A stretch of DNA of 64,000 nucleotides from Flavobacteriales bacterium (lineage in GTDB: Bacteria; Bacteroidota; Bacteroidia; Flavobacteriales_F; PHOS-HE28), in NCBI GenBank assembly GCA_020635725.1, contig JACJZF010000008.1:124001-188000 (forward strand), given 5' to 3'. This document shows positions 33,639 to 42,724 of this stretch, piece by piece. The notes under the pieces were generated by a model. That model did not search any database. It was given only the letters and a program-made list of their open reading frames with translations, and was not told the DNA's origin. The translations under genes were made by a program, and so were the position numbers. The first letter of the stretch is position 1. The number at the start of each line of letters is the position of its first letter.

Positions 33639-35087
33639 TCAGCCGTGAGCCTTGGCTTTCAGGGCTTCGCGGAGGTCCGAAGGGCGCAGAAGTCCCGTTA
33701 GCGCCGAGGAGGCAAGGGCACAGACGCCGAAGGCTCCGGCAGCCATCGGGAGCGACCAGCCCAAGCGGACCATCAAGGCCCCGAGGCCGAGCAGCAAGGC
33801 CGTATGCAACGCGGCGCGCAAGAACAATCCGGGGATACCTGTGACCCGATGCAGCCGGATGGACAGCAGCACCTGCACCAGCGCGGTCAGCCCTTGCGAT
33901 ACCAGTGCCGCCCAGGCGGCACCCTCCACTTGGAAGCGCGGGATCAGCACCGCATTGAGGGCGATGTTCAACAGGGCCCCGATCGCCGCCATCCAATTCA
34001 GCTGCCGGAGATTGCCGCCCGCCGTGAGCAGGGTGCCGAAGACATAGGTGGTGCACACCGCCACGAAGCTCCAGAGCAGCAGCCGCAGCACGGGCGTGGC
34101 CTCAGCCACGTGCTCGTGATAGAGCAGGCCGAGCACCTCGCTGGCATGCATGCCGCCGAACACGGCCACGGCAACGGCACCGGCCAGCACCATGCGGAAG
34201 GCCAGCCCGGCCAACGGCGAGACATTGGCGCGCTCGTGCAGCACCCGGCTGAACATGGGCAGCAGCAGGCCCGCGACCAGGTAGCCAAGCATGTTCAGCG
34301 CCTCGAACCAACGGAAGCCCTGGTAATAGATGCCCGCCTGCAAGGCCCCATCCGGCAGCATGCGCTCGAGCATCAGCGTATCGATGCGGTAGTAGAAGGT
34401 CATGAGCAGGATCAGCAGCGCGAAGGGGAAGCTCTGCTTGAGCACCACCCAGCCGAAGGCCGGCCGCCAGCCCACGCGCACCGGTCCGCTCAGCCGCCGC
34501 ACGAGCACCAGCGCGACAAGCGCGGTGATGGCGTATGCCCCCGTCTGCGCCCACACGAACCATTCGATCCGGAAGGCCGGCCCACCGCTGCGGCCCCAGA
34601 GCAGCCAGCCCACGCCTGCGATCAGCAGCACGCGGTCGAGCACGCTCAGCAGGCTATCCTGCCGGAAGCGCTGCGCGCCCTGGATATTGCTGCGCAGATA
34701 GAGGATGGTGGCCACCAGCGCCTGATTGAGCACCAGCCAGCCCAGCATGCCCAGCTGCGCCCCGCGATAGCCCAGCACGATGCCGGTGGCCACGGTGAGC
34801 ACGGCGTAAGCCAGCATCAACCCGCCCCGCATGGCCGCGATGCCGCCCAGGTACTTGCCCATGAGCGGGGTGTGCTTCGCGATGTGCCGCGTGTTGTAGT
34901 TGGTGATTCCCAGGTCCAGGACGATGTTCAGCAGGAAGCCCAGGCTGAGCAGCGCAGCGTAGGTGCCGTATGCCTCCGCCCCCACGGCGCCCTGCACCCC
35001 GGCATCGATGCCCAGGATGTAGAAGGGCTTCACCAGCAGGTTCAGCACCAGCAGCAGGGCCAGGTTGGTGAGGAAGGCGCGTTGCAT
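33639..35087 (-). CDS. Polysaccharide flippase (Wzx-like, MATE/MVF fold)
   Basis: 482 residues, 12-14 predicted transmembrane segments. The N-terminus (LVKPFYILGIDAGVQGAVGA, YGTYAALLSLGFLLNIVLDL) is typical of Bacteroidota Wzx-like exporters. Likely moves lipid-linked repeat units across the inner membrane. First gene of the operon wzx-wzz-wzz-ligase, with a 78-bp gap to the first Wzz gene. ATG 35087 was chosen because upstream in-frame sequence is not hydrophobic and overlaps the divergent glycosyltransferase. Confidence 0.87.
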   Translation of the reverse strand: MQRAFLTNLALLLVLNLLVKPFYILGIDAGVQGAVGAEAYGTYAALLSLGFLLNIVLDLGITNYNTRHIAKHTPLMGKYLGGIAAMRGGLMLAYAVLTVATGIVLGYRGAQLGMLGWLVLNQALVATILYLRSNIQGAQRFRQDSLLSVLDRVLLIAGVGWLLWGRSGGPAFRIEWFVWAQTGAYAITALVALVLVRRLSGPVRVGWRPAFGWVVLKQSFPFALLILLMTFYYRIDTLMLERMLPDGALQAGIYYQGFRWFEALNMLGYLVAGLLLPMFSRVLHERANVSPLAGLAFRMVLAGAVAVAVFGGMHASEVLGLLYHEHVAEATPVLRLLLWSFVAVCTTYVFGTLLTAGGNLRQLNWMAAIGALLNIALNAVLIPRFQVEGAAWAALVSQGLTALVQVLLSIRLHRVTGIPGLFLRAALHTALLLGLGALMVRLGWSLPMAAGAFGVCALASSALTGLLRPSDLREALKAKAHG

Positions 35088-35129
35088 TCGGCGCGGTGAA
35101 GATGCGGAGACTCGTTGCACCTTGCTCGC

Positions 35130-35137
35130 CACCTTTG
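35130..35137 (+). promoter_or_regulatory. -7 element CACCTTTG for the GT4 gene
   Basis: Matches TAnnTTTG except for the first base and ends 5 nt before the ATG at 35143, which predicts an almost leaderless transcript. Confidence 0.5.
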
Positions 35138-35142
35138 CCGCG

Positions 35143-36291
35143 ATGCGCATCGCCGTCAACACCCGCCTGCTGCTGCCCGACAAGCTCGAGGGCATCGGCT
35201 GGTTCACGCACGAGACCATGCGGCGCATCGTGCGGGCGCACCCCGAGCACGAGTTCCACTTCCTCTTCGACCGCGCCTGCGACAAGCGCTTCCTCTACGC
35301 GTCCAACGTGAAGCCCGTGGTGATGCATCCGCCTACGCGGCACCCCCTGCTCTACCGCCTCTGGTTCGATTGGCTGCTGCCGCGGAAGCTGAAGGCGATC
35401 CAGGCTGATGCCTTCATCAGCCCCGACGGCTTCCTCGCCCTGCGCAGCGCGGTGCCCACGCTCGCGGTGATGCACGACCTCAACTTCGAGCACCATCCGG
35501 AGGACCTTCCCCCGAAATACAGCGCGTACTACCGCAGCTACTTCCCCCGCTTCGCCCGGCATGCCGCCCGCCTGGCCACCGTGAGCGAATTCAGTCGGCA
35601 CGACATCGCGCAGCGCTACGAGGTGGACGAGGGCCGCATCGACGTGGTGTACAATGGCGTGGGCGAGGTCTTCGGTCCGACCGACGATGCCGCGAAGCGC
35701 GCGGCGCGGGAGCGTTTCACGCAAGGTTCGCCTTACATCATCTGCGTGGGCTCGCTGCATCCGCGCAAGAACATCGCCCGCCTGCTGCTCGCCTTCGACC
35801 AGCTGCTCGAGCGTCAGCCCAGTGACCTGAGATTGCTCGTGGTGGGCGAGCGCTTCTGGTGGGATGAGCGCATGGAGCAAGCGTGGAAGCAGCTCAAGCA
35901 CCAGGACCGCGTGCTCTTCACCGGCCGTCTGGGCCAGCAGGACCTGCACCAGGCGCTGGCCGCTGCGCATGCGCTGGCCTTCACCAGCTACTTCGAGGGC
36001 TTCGGCATACCGGTGGCCGAGGCCATGCGCTGCGGCGTGCCCGTGGTGGCCGCGGAAGCCACTTGCCTGCCGGAGATCGCGGGCGATGCCGCGCATTACT
36101 GCGACCCGTTCAGCGTGGCGGACATCAGCCGCGCGCTGGCCGATGTGTGGAATGACCCTGCCCTGTGCGAGCACTTACGCACCGCCGGACTCAAGCGCTC
36201 CGCGCGGTACACCTGGGACAAGGCCGCGCAGGCGCTCTGGGCCAGCTTCGAACGCATGTGCGCCGATGCGGGGCTTCCGCTCACGCGTTGA
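35143..36291 (+). CDS. GT4 family glycosyltransferase
   Basis: 382 residues, GT-B fold. The N-terminal half has MRIAVNTRLLLPDKLEGIGW and TVSEFSRHDIAQRY; the C-terminal donor domain has GSLHPRKNIARLLLAF, FTGRLGQQDLHQALAAAHAL and the E-x7-E motif region EGFGIPVAEAMRCGVPVV. Cytoplasmic retaining transferase using a nucleotide sugar. Divergent from the flippase operon (55-bp spacer), which fits a shared polysaccharide pathway. Confidence 0.92.
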   Translation: MRIAVNTRLLLPDKLEGIGWFTHETMRRIVRAHPEHEFHFLFDRACDKRFLYASNVKPVVMHPPTRHPLLYRLWFDWLLPRKLKAIQADAFISPDGFLALRSAVPTLAVMHDLNFEHHPEDLPPKYSAYYRSYFPRFARHAARLATVSEFSRHDIAQRYEVDEGRIDVVYNGVGEVFGPTDDAAKRAARERFTQGSPYIICVGSLHPRKNIARLLLAFDQLLERQPSDLRLLVVGERFWWDERMEQAWKQLKHQDRVLFTGRLGQQDLHQALAAAHALAFTSYFEGFGIPVAEAMRCGVPVVAAEATCLPEIAGDAAHYCDPFSVADISRALADVWNDPALCEHLRTAGLKRSARYTWDKAAQALWASFERMCADAGLPLTR

Positions 36292-36328
36292 TTCACGCTG
36301 ACGAATCTCCACCTTAGCAGCACGGACC

Positions 36329-36925
36329 ATGGCGCTGGCGGCATACGAGTTACAAGGAAGGCTGGAAGCAGGCTGCGATGAGGCAGGTCGCGGCTGCCTG
36401 GCCGGACCTGTGGTGGCGGCCGCGGTGATCCTGCCCCCGCGCGTGCGCCTGCCGGGCCTCGACGACAGCAAGAAGCTGAGCGAGGCCGCGCGGGAGGAGT
36501 TGCGGCCCTTGATCGAGGAACGAGCGCTGGCCTGGGCCGTGGCGATGGTCGATCCCGCGGAGATCGATGCCATCAACATCCTCAACGCCTCCTTCCGCGC
36601 CATGCACCGCGCCATCGATGCGTTGCTGCAGCGCCCGGATCACCTGCTCATCGACGGCAATCGCTTCCATGCCTACCCCGGCATCGCGCACAGCTGCCAC
36701 ATCAAAGGCGATGGCCGATTCCGGAGCATCGCCGCCGCGAGCGTACTGGCGAAGACACACCGCGATGCCATGATGCGCGACCTGCACCAGCATCATCCCG
36801 CGTACGGCTGGGCCATCAACAAAGGCTATCCCACGCCCGAGCACCGCGCCGCCATCGAGCTGCACGGTCCATGCGCGCATCACCGGCGCTCCTTCCGCCT
36901 CACGCGCGAGTTGCAGCTGTTCTGA
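36329..36925 (+). CDS. rnhB: Ribonuclease HII
   Basis: 198 residues. The signature CDEAGRGCLAGPVVAAAVIL carries the first two catalytic acids, DDSKKLSEAAREEL follows, then the third acidic site in HLLIDGNRF and KGDGRFRSIAAASVLAKTHRD. Removes RNA from RNA-DNA hybrids and misincorporated ribonucleotides. Length and motif order are normal; ATG 36329. Confidence 0.96.
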   Translation: MALAAYELQGRLEAGCDEAGRGCLAGPVVAAAVILPPRVRLPGLDDSKKLSEAAREELRPLIEERALAWAVAMVDPAEIDAINILNASFRAMHRAIDALLQRPDHLLIDGNRFHAYPGIAHSCHIKGDGRFRSIAAASVLAKTHRDAMMRDLHQHHPAYGWAINKGYPTPEHRAAIELHGPCAHHRRSFRLTRELQLF

Positions 36926-36991
36926 CCGCGATTCACACGGCCTTGTGCGCAAGCGGGCCCTGATGCGGCGGGCTCTTAGGGCCGGCGCGGG

Positions 36992-36999
36992 CACCTTTG
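36992..36999 (+). promoter_or_regulatory. -7 element CACCTTTG for the large hypothetical gene
   Basis: Same octamer as at 35130, ending 8 nt before ATG 37008; this supports 37008 over the in-frame upstream start at 36945. Confidence 0.45.
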
Positions 37000-37007
37000 T
37001 CAGCCTC

Positions 37008-39548
37008 ATGCGCCGTGCACTCACCATCCTGCTCCTGCTCGCCATCGCAGGAGCAGCGGCTTGGACCTTGCTGAAGTGGAGGCCCGGCTCGATCAGCGGC
37101 ACCGACCCGTGGCGCGCGGTGCCCTCCGAAGCCGTCCTCGTCATCGAGCTGCCTCGCGCGCTTTCCACCTGGGACCGGTTCGCGCACACCTCCTTGCTCT
37201 GGCGCGATTGGGAGCGCATCGGCGACGCGCATCGGCTGGCTGCCGCGCTCGCATCGCTCACGCAGCGCCTCGAGGAGGACAGCGCCGCACGCGGAGCCGT
37301 GGGCGACCCCTCCGTGCTGATCGCCCTGCTGCGCTCGGCGCATGGCGCCGATCCGATCTTCATCGCCCCGGTGGGTCGTGGGGTCAGCGGCGAGCGCATC
37401 GGTCACTTGGTCGGCGTGAGCCCTGCGCGCTCATCGAGCCTCGCGGCCGGCGGGCCCATCGCCTGCGATGCCGACAGCGCATGGGCCGGAATGACCGTGT
37501 GCCTGCGCGATGGCCTCTTGCTGGCTTCGCCCTCGGCCACGGCGATGGACGAGGCATTGCTGCAGCTCGATCGCGGCACGCCCCTCACGTCGGACGCTCT
37601 TTTCGCACAGGCCCGTGCCACGCTCGGGCAGGCCACCGATGCCCATGTGCTCGTTCACCTGGGGCGCGCTCGGAACCTGCTCAGCACGCTCTGGGATGCT
37701 TCCACGATAGAGCGTGCCGGCCTGCCCGACGGCTGGCTGGCGCTCGACCTCTCGGCCCGCCCGGACGCGTTCCTGATGAACGGTCTGTACATGGGCGACG
37801 ACCACAGCACCTGGCTGGCAGCGGTGCAGCAGCAAGGCGCCGGCTCGTGGAATGTGGGCCGATTGCTTCCCGCCGATGTGGTCCAATGGGAGATCCGCCA
37901 TGTGGGCGATGCCGATGCGACCGCCGCGATGCTCGCCGACCTGGACGAGCGCACCCGCGCGACCGAAGTGGCTTCCACCTGGATGCAGGGCGAACTGGGC
38001 CTGGCGCGCACCGCCGATGGCACGCAGCGCTGGCTCATCGCTGGTTGCGCTGATCCGGAATCGGCCGCGGCCGAGCTCGCAGCACCGTGCGCGCAAGCGC
38101 CATGCGATACGCTCAGCTACCGCGGCTACCGGCTCACGCGCGCGCCGCAAGGCACACCGTACGAGCAGCTCCTGGGTCGCGCCATGGAGCTGCCGCATCA
38201 GCCTTGGTGGGTGATCCTGGGCTCGCATGCCGTGCTCTGCGACGATCCGGCCGCGCTACAACGCAGCATCGATGTGTGGAATGATGGTGGCAGTCTGGCG
38301 GAGGAAGCGCGGGCGAAATCGTGGTTCCGCCGCATGAGCGATGAGGCCGGTCTCACCTGGTGGTGCGACCTGGCCCGGAGCGGCGAGCTGCTCAAAGAAG
38401 GGCTGCGCGCCGATCGGCAGGAAGGCTTCGCGCAATGGGTGAGCGTGCTTCAAGGGCTCGGTGGCTGCTCGGTTCAGCTCTCCCCCGCGGGCAACCAACG
38501 CCTTCATGTGACCATAGGCCTGCAGCATGCATCCGCGGAGGGATCGCCCTCCCCCCGCGCATCTCATGGCGCGCTGTGGAGCTGCGCCATCGGCGCGCCT
38601 GTGACGCGTCGCCCGGAACTCGTGCGCAACCATACCAACAACACCTTGGAAGCGCTGGTGCAGGACACCTTGAACCGGATCCATCTGGTAAGCGCCTCCG
38701 GCAAGCTGCTGTGGTCGCGCCCCTTGGACGGCCCGATCATGGGACCGGTGCATCAGGTGGACCGTTTCAAGAACGGGAAATTGCAGCTGCTGCTGAACAC
38801 GGCGCGCACGGTGTACCTGATCGATCGCAACGGCAAGGATGTGGGCACGCCGTACAAGCTCCCCGCGTCGGCGACAGCGCCCCTCGCCGTATTCGACTAC
38901 GAGGGCACACGCGATTACCGCGTGCTGGTGGGCTTGGATGATGGCCGGCTCCTCAACATGGATCTCGACTGGGCCGCCGTGCAAGGCTGGGATGCGCCGC
39001 GACTCACCGAACCGGCCCTGGCGCCCGTTCACCACCTGCGCATCGGGGGCAAGGATTACCTGTTGGTCATTGCCCAGGACGGGAGCATGCGCCTGCTCGA
39101 CCGTCGCGGTCAGGAACGGCAACCCGTGAAGGCGCGGCTCGATCGGCTCAAGACCGTGCTCCATGTGCAACAAGGTCCGCAGGCCGTGGCCACCCTCGTG
39201 ACCTGGGTCGATGAGGACCTCGCCGTTCGCACCACGCGGCTCTCCGGCGAAACGGAGCCGCTCAGCCAGGCACGGCCGATGGATGTGGATGCGGATGGCA
39301 TACCGGAGACGATCGTGGCGGGGAACGAGCTTCCGAAAGGGGTGTGGGCGGCTTTCCCGCTCACCGCCGACAGCCTGGCCGTAGGAACCTCAGACCCGTT
39401 CACCGGTCATGCCTGGCAGCTGCAGGCCGCTCCCGGAGCCCTTCCCCTCTCGGGCCGCCTCGTCGTGGGCGACCTCAACCTCGATGGCGCGCGCGAAGCG
39501 GTGGGCATCGACGCGAGCGGCCACCTATCAGCCCACCGCCTGCCATGA
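37008..39548 (+). CDS. Large hypothetical envelope protein with C-terminal propeller-like region
   Basis: 846 residues. An N-terminal signal anchor (ALTILLLLAIAGAAAWTLL) is followed by an extracytoplasmic domain of about 500 residues resembling DUF3352-type proteins (AVPSEAVLVIELPRALSTWD) and a C-terminal stretch with PQQ/FG-GAP-like blades (LVSASGKLLWSRPLDGPIMG, VYLIDRNGKDVG, MDVDADGIPETIVAG, VGDLNLDGAREAVGID). Similar large proteins of unknown function occur in other Bacteroidota. The role cannot be assigned; location is probably the periplasm, anchored in the inner membrane. Confidence 0.8.
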   Translation: MRRALTILLLLAIAGAAAWTLLKWRPGSISGTDPWRAVPSEAVLVIELPRALSTWDRFAHTSLLWRDWERIGDAHRLAAALASLTQRLEEDSAARGAVGDPSVLIALLRSAHGADPIFIAPVGRGVSGERIGHLVGVSPARSSSLAAGGPIACDADSAWAGMTVCLRDGLLLASPSATAMDEALLQLDRGTPLTSDALFAQARATLGQATDAHVLVHLGRARNLLSTLWDASTIERAGLPDGWLALDLSARPDAFLMNGLYMGDDHSTWLAAVQQQGAGSWNVGRLLPADVVQWEIRHVGDADATAAMLADLDERTRATEVASTWMQGELGLARTADGTQRWLIAGCADPESAAAELAAPCAQAPCDTLSYRGYRLTRAPQGTPYEQLLGRAMELPHQPWWVILGSHAVLCDDPAALQRSIDVWNDGGSLAEEARAKSWFRRMSDEAGLTWWCDLARSGELLKEGLRADRQEGFAQWVSVLQGLGGCSVQLSPAGNQRLHVTIGLQHASAEGSPSPRASHGALWSCAIGAPVTRRPELVRNHTNNTLEALVQDTLNRIHLVSASGKLLWSRPLDGPIMGPVHQVDRFKNGKLQLLLNTARTVYLIDRNGKDVGTPYKLPASATAPLAVFDYEGTRDYRVLVGLDDGRLLNMDLDWAAVQGWDAPRLTEPALAPVHHLRIGGKDYLLVIAQDGSMRLLDRRGQERQPVKARLDRLKTVLHVQQGPQAVATLVTWVDEDLAVRTTRLSGETEPLSQARPMDVDADGIPETIVAGNELPKGVWAAFPLTADSLAVGTSDPFTGHAWQLQAAPGALPLSGRLVVGDLNLDGAREAVGIDASGHLSAHRLP

Positions 39549-39584
39549 GCAGCGCTCAGCGCCCCACGGTCCCCGCGTCACGCC

Positions 39585-39592
39585 TAGCTTTG
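39585..39592 (+). promoter_or_regulatory. -7 element TAGCTTTG for ktrB
   Basis: Exact match to the Bacteroidota consensus TAnnTTTG, 32 nt upstream of the ATG at 39625 and just after the previous gene's stop. Confidence 0.6.
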
Positions 39593-39624
39593 GCCCTTCA
39601 CCCGTGGCTTCGGCCACCGGCCCG

Positions 39625-41385
39625 ATGAAACGCGCGCTCCTCCGTACCGTCTTGCGCAAGGAAGTGGTCGGCCTGGCCCGCGTCACGGTCATCATCCTCA
39701 CGGCCTTCCTGCTGCTGCTGGAGTTCGGCTACCGCAGCGATGCCAACACCTATCACCTGCTGGAGGTGCTCAGCTACGGATTGGTGATCGCCGCCACCTT
39801 CGTCACGCTCGGCAGCCTCTTGCGCACAGGCCTGCGCGGTGAGCATATCCGGAAGGCGGAGCTCGCCTGGTTCCTTGCGGCGCTCGCCTTGATCATCGGC
39901 AAGGCCTTGTCCGCCGCCGCGATCGATGCCTTGGGTCATTGGCCCCTGCTGCTCTTCCTGCTCATCTTCTCATTCATCGAGCTCTCCCGCCTCGAGCTCG
40001 GCCGCAACAGCACGCTCTTCAACCCGGCCCTGCTCTTCGTCACCAGCTTCCTGCTGCTCATCGCCATCGGCTCGGCGCTCTTCCTGCTGCCCAACGCCAC
40101 CACGCGCCCGATCTCGTTCGTGGATGCGGTTTTCACCAGCACCAGCGCGGTCTGCGTCACCGGACTCTCCACGATCGACATCGGCCAGGACCTCACGCCC
40201 ATGGGCCAATGGGTGCTCATGCTCCTGATCCAGCTCGGCGGCTTGGGCGTGATGACCTTCACCAGCTTCTTCGCCTTCTTCTTCAAGGGCCGCACCTCCT
40301 TGGAGGAGCAGCTGCGCGTGCGCGACATCGCCAACACCACGCTGAGCGGCGCGCGCGGCTTCATCGTGCAGGTGATCGTGTTCACGGTGCTCGTGGAGCT
40401 CTTCGGTGCCGCGCTCATCTACTGGAACACCCTCGAAGCGCCTTTCGCCACCACCAGCGACCGCCTCTTCTTCGCGCTCTTCCACTCGGTCTCCTCGTTC
40501 AACAACGCGGGCTTCTCCACCCTCAGCCAGGGGCTGTACGACCCGGGCTTCCGCTTCAACTACGGGCTCATGTGGATCGTGTCGTTGCTCTTTGTCTTCG
40601 GCGGGCTCGGCTTCGGCATCGTGTTCAACTTCAGCCGGTACGTGCGCGTGTGGGTGGTGGAGCGCGCGCGTCGAATCTTCGCGGGCATCCCCTGCCGCCG
40701 GCACCCGCGCGTGGTGAACCTGAGCACGCGCCTGGTGCTGCTCACCACCGCGCTGCTCATCGTGGCCGGCACCCTGGCGATCCTGGTGTTCGAATGGAAC
40801 CACGGCCTGGCCGAGCACCCGACCTGGTGGGGACGCTTCAGCACGGCCTTCTTCACCGGGGTGACGCCGCGCACCGCGGGCTTCAACGTGATGGATACCG
40901 GCACGCTCACGGTGCCCTCGCTCATGGTGGTGCTGCTGCTCATGTACATCGGCGCCTCGCCCGGAAGCACCGGCGGCGGCATCAAGACCACCACCTTCGG
41001 CGTGGCCACGCTCAACATCTTCGCCACGGCGCGCGGCAGGCGGCGCATCGAGTTCATGGGCCGCGAGATCAGCAACCTCAGCACGCGCCGCGCCTTCGCC
41101 GCCATCGTGCTCTCGCTCATCTTCCTGGGCCTCTCGGTGAGCGTGGTGGCCTCGCTCGAAGGAGACCTCGGCCTCATGCAGGTGGCCTTCGAGTGCTTCA
41201 GCGCCTTCAGCACCGTGGGCCTGAGCATGGGCATCACCACCGAGCTGGGCGATGCCGCGCGCATCGCGATCGTGGTGGTGATGTTCGTGGGACGCGTGAG
41301 CGCCCTGACCCTGCTGGTGGGCGTGCTGCGCCAAGTGCAGGTGAGCAAGTACCGTTACCCCAAGGAGGACATCCTCATCAACTGA
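39625..41385 (+). CDS. TrkH/KtrB family potassium transporter
   Basis: 586 residues. A Bacteroidota-type N-terminal extension of about four membrane segments precedes the four-repeat channel core. Selectivity-filter regions are visible: TSTSAVCVTGLSTIDIG, FHSVSSFNNAGFSTLS, FFTGVTPRTAGFNVMD and ECFSAFSTVGLSMGIT, each with the key Gly. The loop GSTGGGIKTTTFGV is diagnostic of TrkH/KtrB. The ATG at 39625 follows a perfect -7 element. Six bp downstream lies the RCK regulatory subunit. Confidence 0.93.
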   Translation: MKRALLRTVLRKEVVGLARVTVIILTAFLLLLEFGYRSDANTYHLLEVLSYGLVIAATFVTLGSLLRTGLRGEHIRKAELAWFLAALALIIGKALSAAAIDALGHWPLLLFLLIFSFIELSRLELGRNSTLFNPALLFVTSFLLLIAIGSALFLLPNATTRPISFVDAVFTSTSAVCVTGLSTIDIGQDLTPMGQWVLMLLIQLGGLGVMTFTSFFAFFFKGRTSLEEQLRVRDIANTTLSGARGFIVQVIVFTVLVELFGAALIYWNTLEAPFATTSDRLFFALFHSVSSFNNAGFSTLSQGLYDPGFRFNYGLMWIVSLLFVFGGLGFGIVFNFSRYVRVWVVERARRIFAGIPCRRHPRVVNLSTRLVLLTTALLIVAGTLAILVFEWNHGLAEHPTWWGRFSTAFFTGVTPRTAGFNVMDTGTLTVPSLMVVLLLMYIGASPGSTGGGIKTTTFGVATLNIFATARGRRRIEFMGREISNLSTRRAFAAIVLSLIFLGLSVSVVASLEGDLGLMQVAFECFSAFSTVGLSMGITTELGDAARIAIVVVMFVGRVSALTLLVGVLRQVQVSKYRYPKEDILIN

Positions 41386-41391
41386 ACACGC

Positions 41392-42081
41392 ATGAAAGTC
41401 GCAGTCTTCGGCCTCGGCAACTTCGGCAAGCACCTCGCCATCAAGCTCACCGCCATGGGGCACGAGGTGCTGGCGATCGACCACGACATGGACAAGGTGG
41501 ACGCGATCAAGAGCGAGGTGAGCTACGCCGTGTGCCTGGAGAGCAACGACCCGCAGGCCATGAGCACGTTGCCGCTCAACGATGTGGACGCCGCCGTGGT
41601 GGCCATCGGCGAGCACGAGGGCGCCAACATCATGACCACCGCGCTGCTGGTGAACCTGAAGGTGAAGCGCGTGATCAGCCGCGCGATCAACCCGCTTCAC
41701 GAGATGGTGCTCAATTCCATGGGCGTCACCGACATCGTGCACCCCGAGGAGAAGGCCGCCGAAGGCCTCGCCCGCAAATTGAACTTGCGCAAGCTGGTGG
41801 ACCAGTTCGAGCTGCCCGGCGGTTTCACCATCGCCGAGGTGGTGGTGCCGGACAAGTTCGTGGGCAAGCCGCTCAGCCAGATCGAGGAACTGCGCCAGCG
41901 CCAGCTCGGCCTGGTGACCGTGCTGCGCAAGGAGAGCGAGAAGAGCTTCCTCGGCCGGCGCTCCATCAAGCTCGGCGCGCTCGGCGTGATGGATCCCGAC
42001 TTCGTGCCCGAGAAAGGCGACATCCTCGTGCTCTTCGGCACCAAGGAGGAGGTGGCGCGGTTCACGGGGGAGAATGATTGA
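41392..42081 (+). CDS. TrkA/KtrA-type RCK regulatory subunit
   Basis: 229 residues: an N-terminal Rossmann RCK_N domain (VAVFGLGNFGKHLAIKLTAM, acidic end VLAIDHDMDKV) and a C-terminal RCK_C domain (KFVGKPLSQIEELRQRQLGL ... GDILVLFGTKEEVARF). Forms the cytoplasmic ring that gates the potassium channel with ATP/ADP. Operonic with the preceding channel gene. Confidence 0.94.
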   Translation: MKVAVFGLGNFGKHLAIKLTAMGHEVLAIDHDMDKVDAIKSEVSYAVCLESNDPQAMSTLPLNDVDAAVVAIGEHEGANIMTTALLVNLKVKRVISRAINPLHEMVLNSMGVTDIVHPEEKAAEGLARKLNLRKLVDQFELPGGFTIAEVVVPDKFVGKPLSQIEELRQRQLGLVTVLRKESEKSFLGRRSIKLGALGVMDPDFVPEKGDILVLFGTKEEVARFTGEND

Positions 42082-42286
42082 GGTTGAGGGTTGAGGGGTT
42101 GAGAGTTGAGGGGTTGAGAGTTGTTCCTTCGCTTCGCTCGGAATGACAGGTTGAGAGTTGAGGCGTTGAGGGTTGAGGGTTGAGGGGTTGAGGGTTGTTC
42201 CTTCGCTTCGCTCGGAATGACAAGTTGAGGGGTTGAGAGTTGAGAGTTGTTCCTTCGCTTCGCTCGGAATGACAGGTTGAGGAAGG
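42082..42286. repeat. GTTGAGG heptamer block with three copies of a CCTTCGCTTCGCTCGGAATG element
   Basis: The 264-bp gap before the haemoglobin gene is almost entirely repeats: imperfect GTTGAGG/GTTGAGA units, interrupted by three identical 28-bp copies beginning TTGTTCCTTCGCTTCGCTCG at 42121-42148, 42195-42222 and 42247-42274. The 28-mer, reverse-complemented, is the sequence whose accidental translation (CHSERSE) appears widely in draft bacterial genomes (recollection). No gene is seen in it. Confidence 0.85.
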
Positions 42287-42345
42287 ACCGAGGAAGACCG
42301 AGCCGCGACGGGCCCCGCTCGCCGGACAACCGATAACGGACAACC

Positions 42346-42720
42346 GTGCAACAAGTCCTACGAGATATCGCACATGCGGAAGACATCGACCAGCTGGTGC
42401 GTGCCTTCTACGAGCGCGTGCGGCCCGATCCACTGATCGGCCACTTCTTCGTGGATCTCGACTGGGACCACCACATCCCGCGCATCACCTCGTTCTGGCG
42501 CATGGTGCTGCTCGGTGATCGCACCTACCAAGGCGACCCGATGACCGCGCATATCCGGCTGGCGCAGCACCAGCCCATGAGCCCCGCTCACTTCGAGCGA
42601 TGGCTTCAGCACTGGGTGGCCAATGCCGATGCGCTGTTCGAGGGACCGCGGACCGAAGAGGCGAAATCGCGGGCGCGCTCCATCGCGGCGGTGATGGCGC
42701 ACAAGGTGGGGGCGCGCTGA
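42346..42720 (+). CDS. Group III truncated haemoglobin
   Basis: 124 residues, a compact two-on-two globin. Features of group III are RAFYERVRPDPLIGHFF, ITSFWRMVLLGDRTYQGDP with the CD/E aromatic residues, and MSPAHFERWLQHW with the proximal His. Haem protein of the cytoplasm, suggested in other species to handle NO or oxygen under microaerobic conditions. The start is GTG 42346, directly after the repeat block, leaving little room for a normal promoter. Confidence 0.9.
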   Translation: MQQVLRDIAHAEDIDQLVRAFYERVRPDPLIGHFFVDLDWDHHIPRITSFWRMVLLGDRTYQGDPMTAHIRLAQHQPMSPAHFERWLQHWVANADALFEGPRTEEAKSRARSIAAVMAHKVGAR

Positions 42721-42724
42721 TTGG

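Noticed and set aside
39970..42354. A 794-codon minus-strand open frame across ktrB/ktrA
   Set aside because: Antisense to two well-supported genes, with low-complexity HAEGE-type composition; partly encoded by the 42082-42286 repeats.
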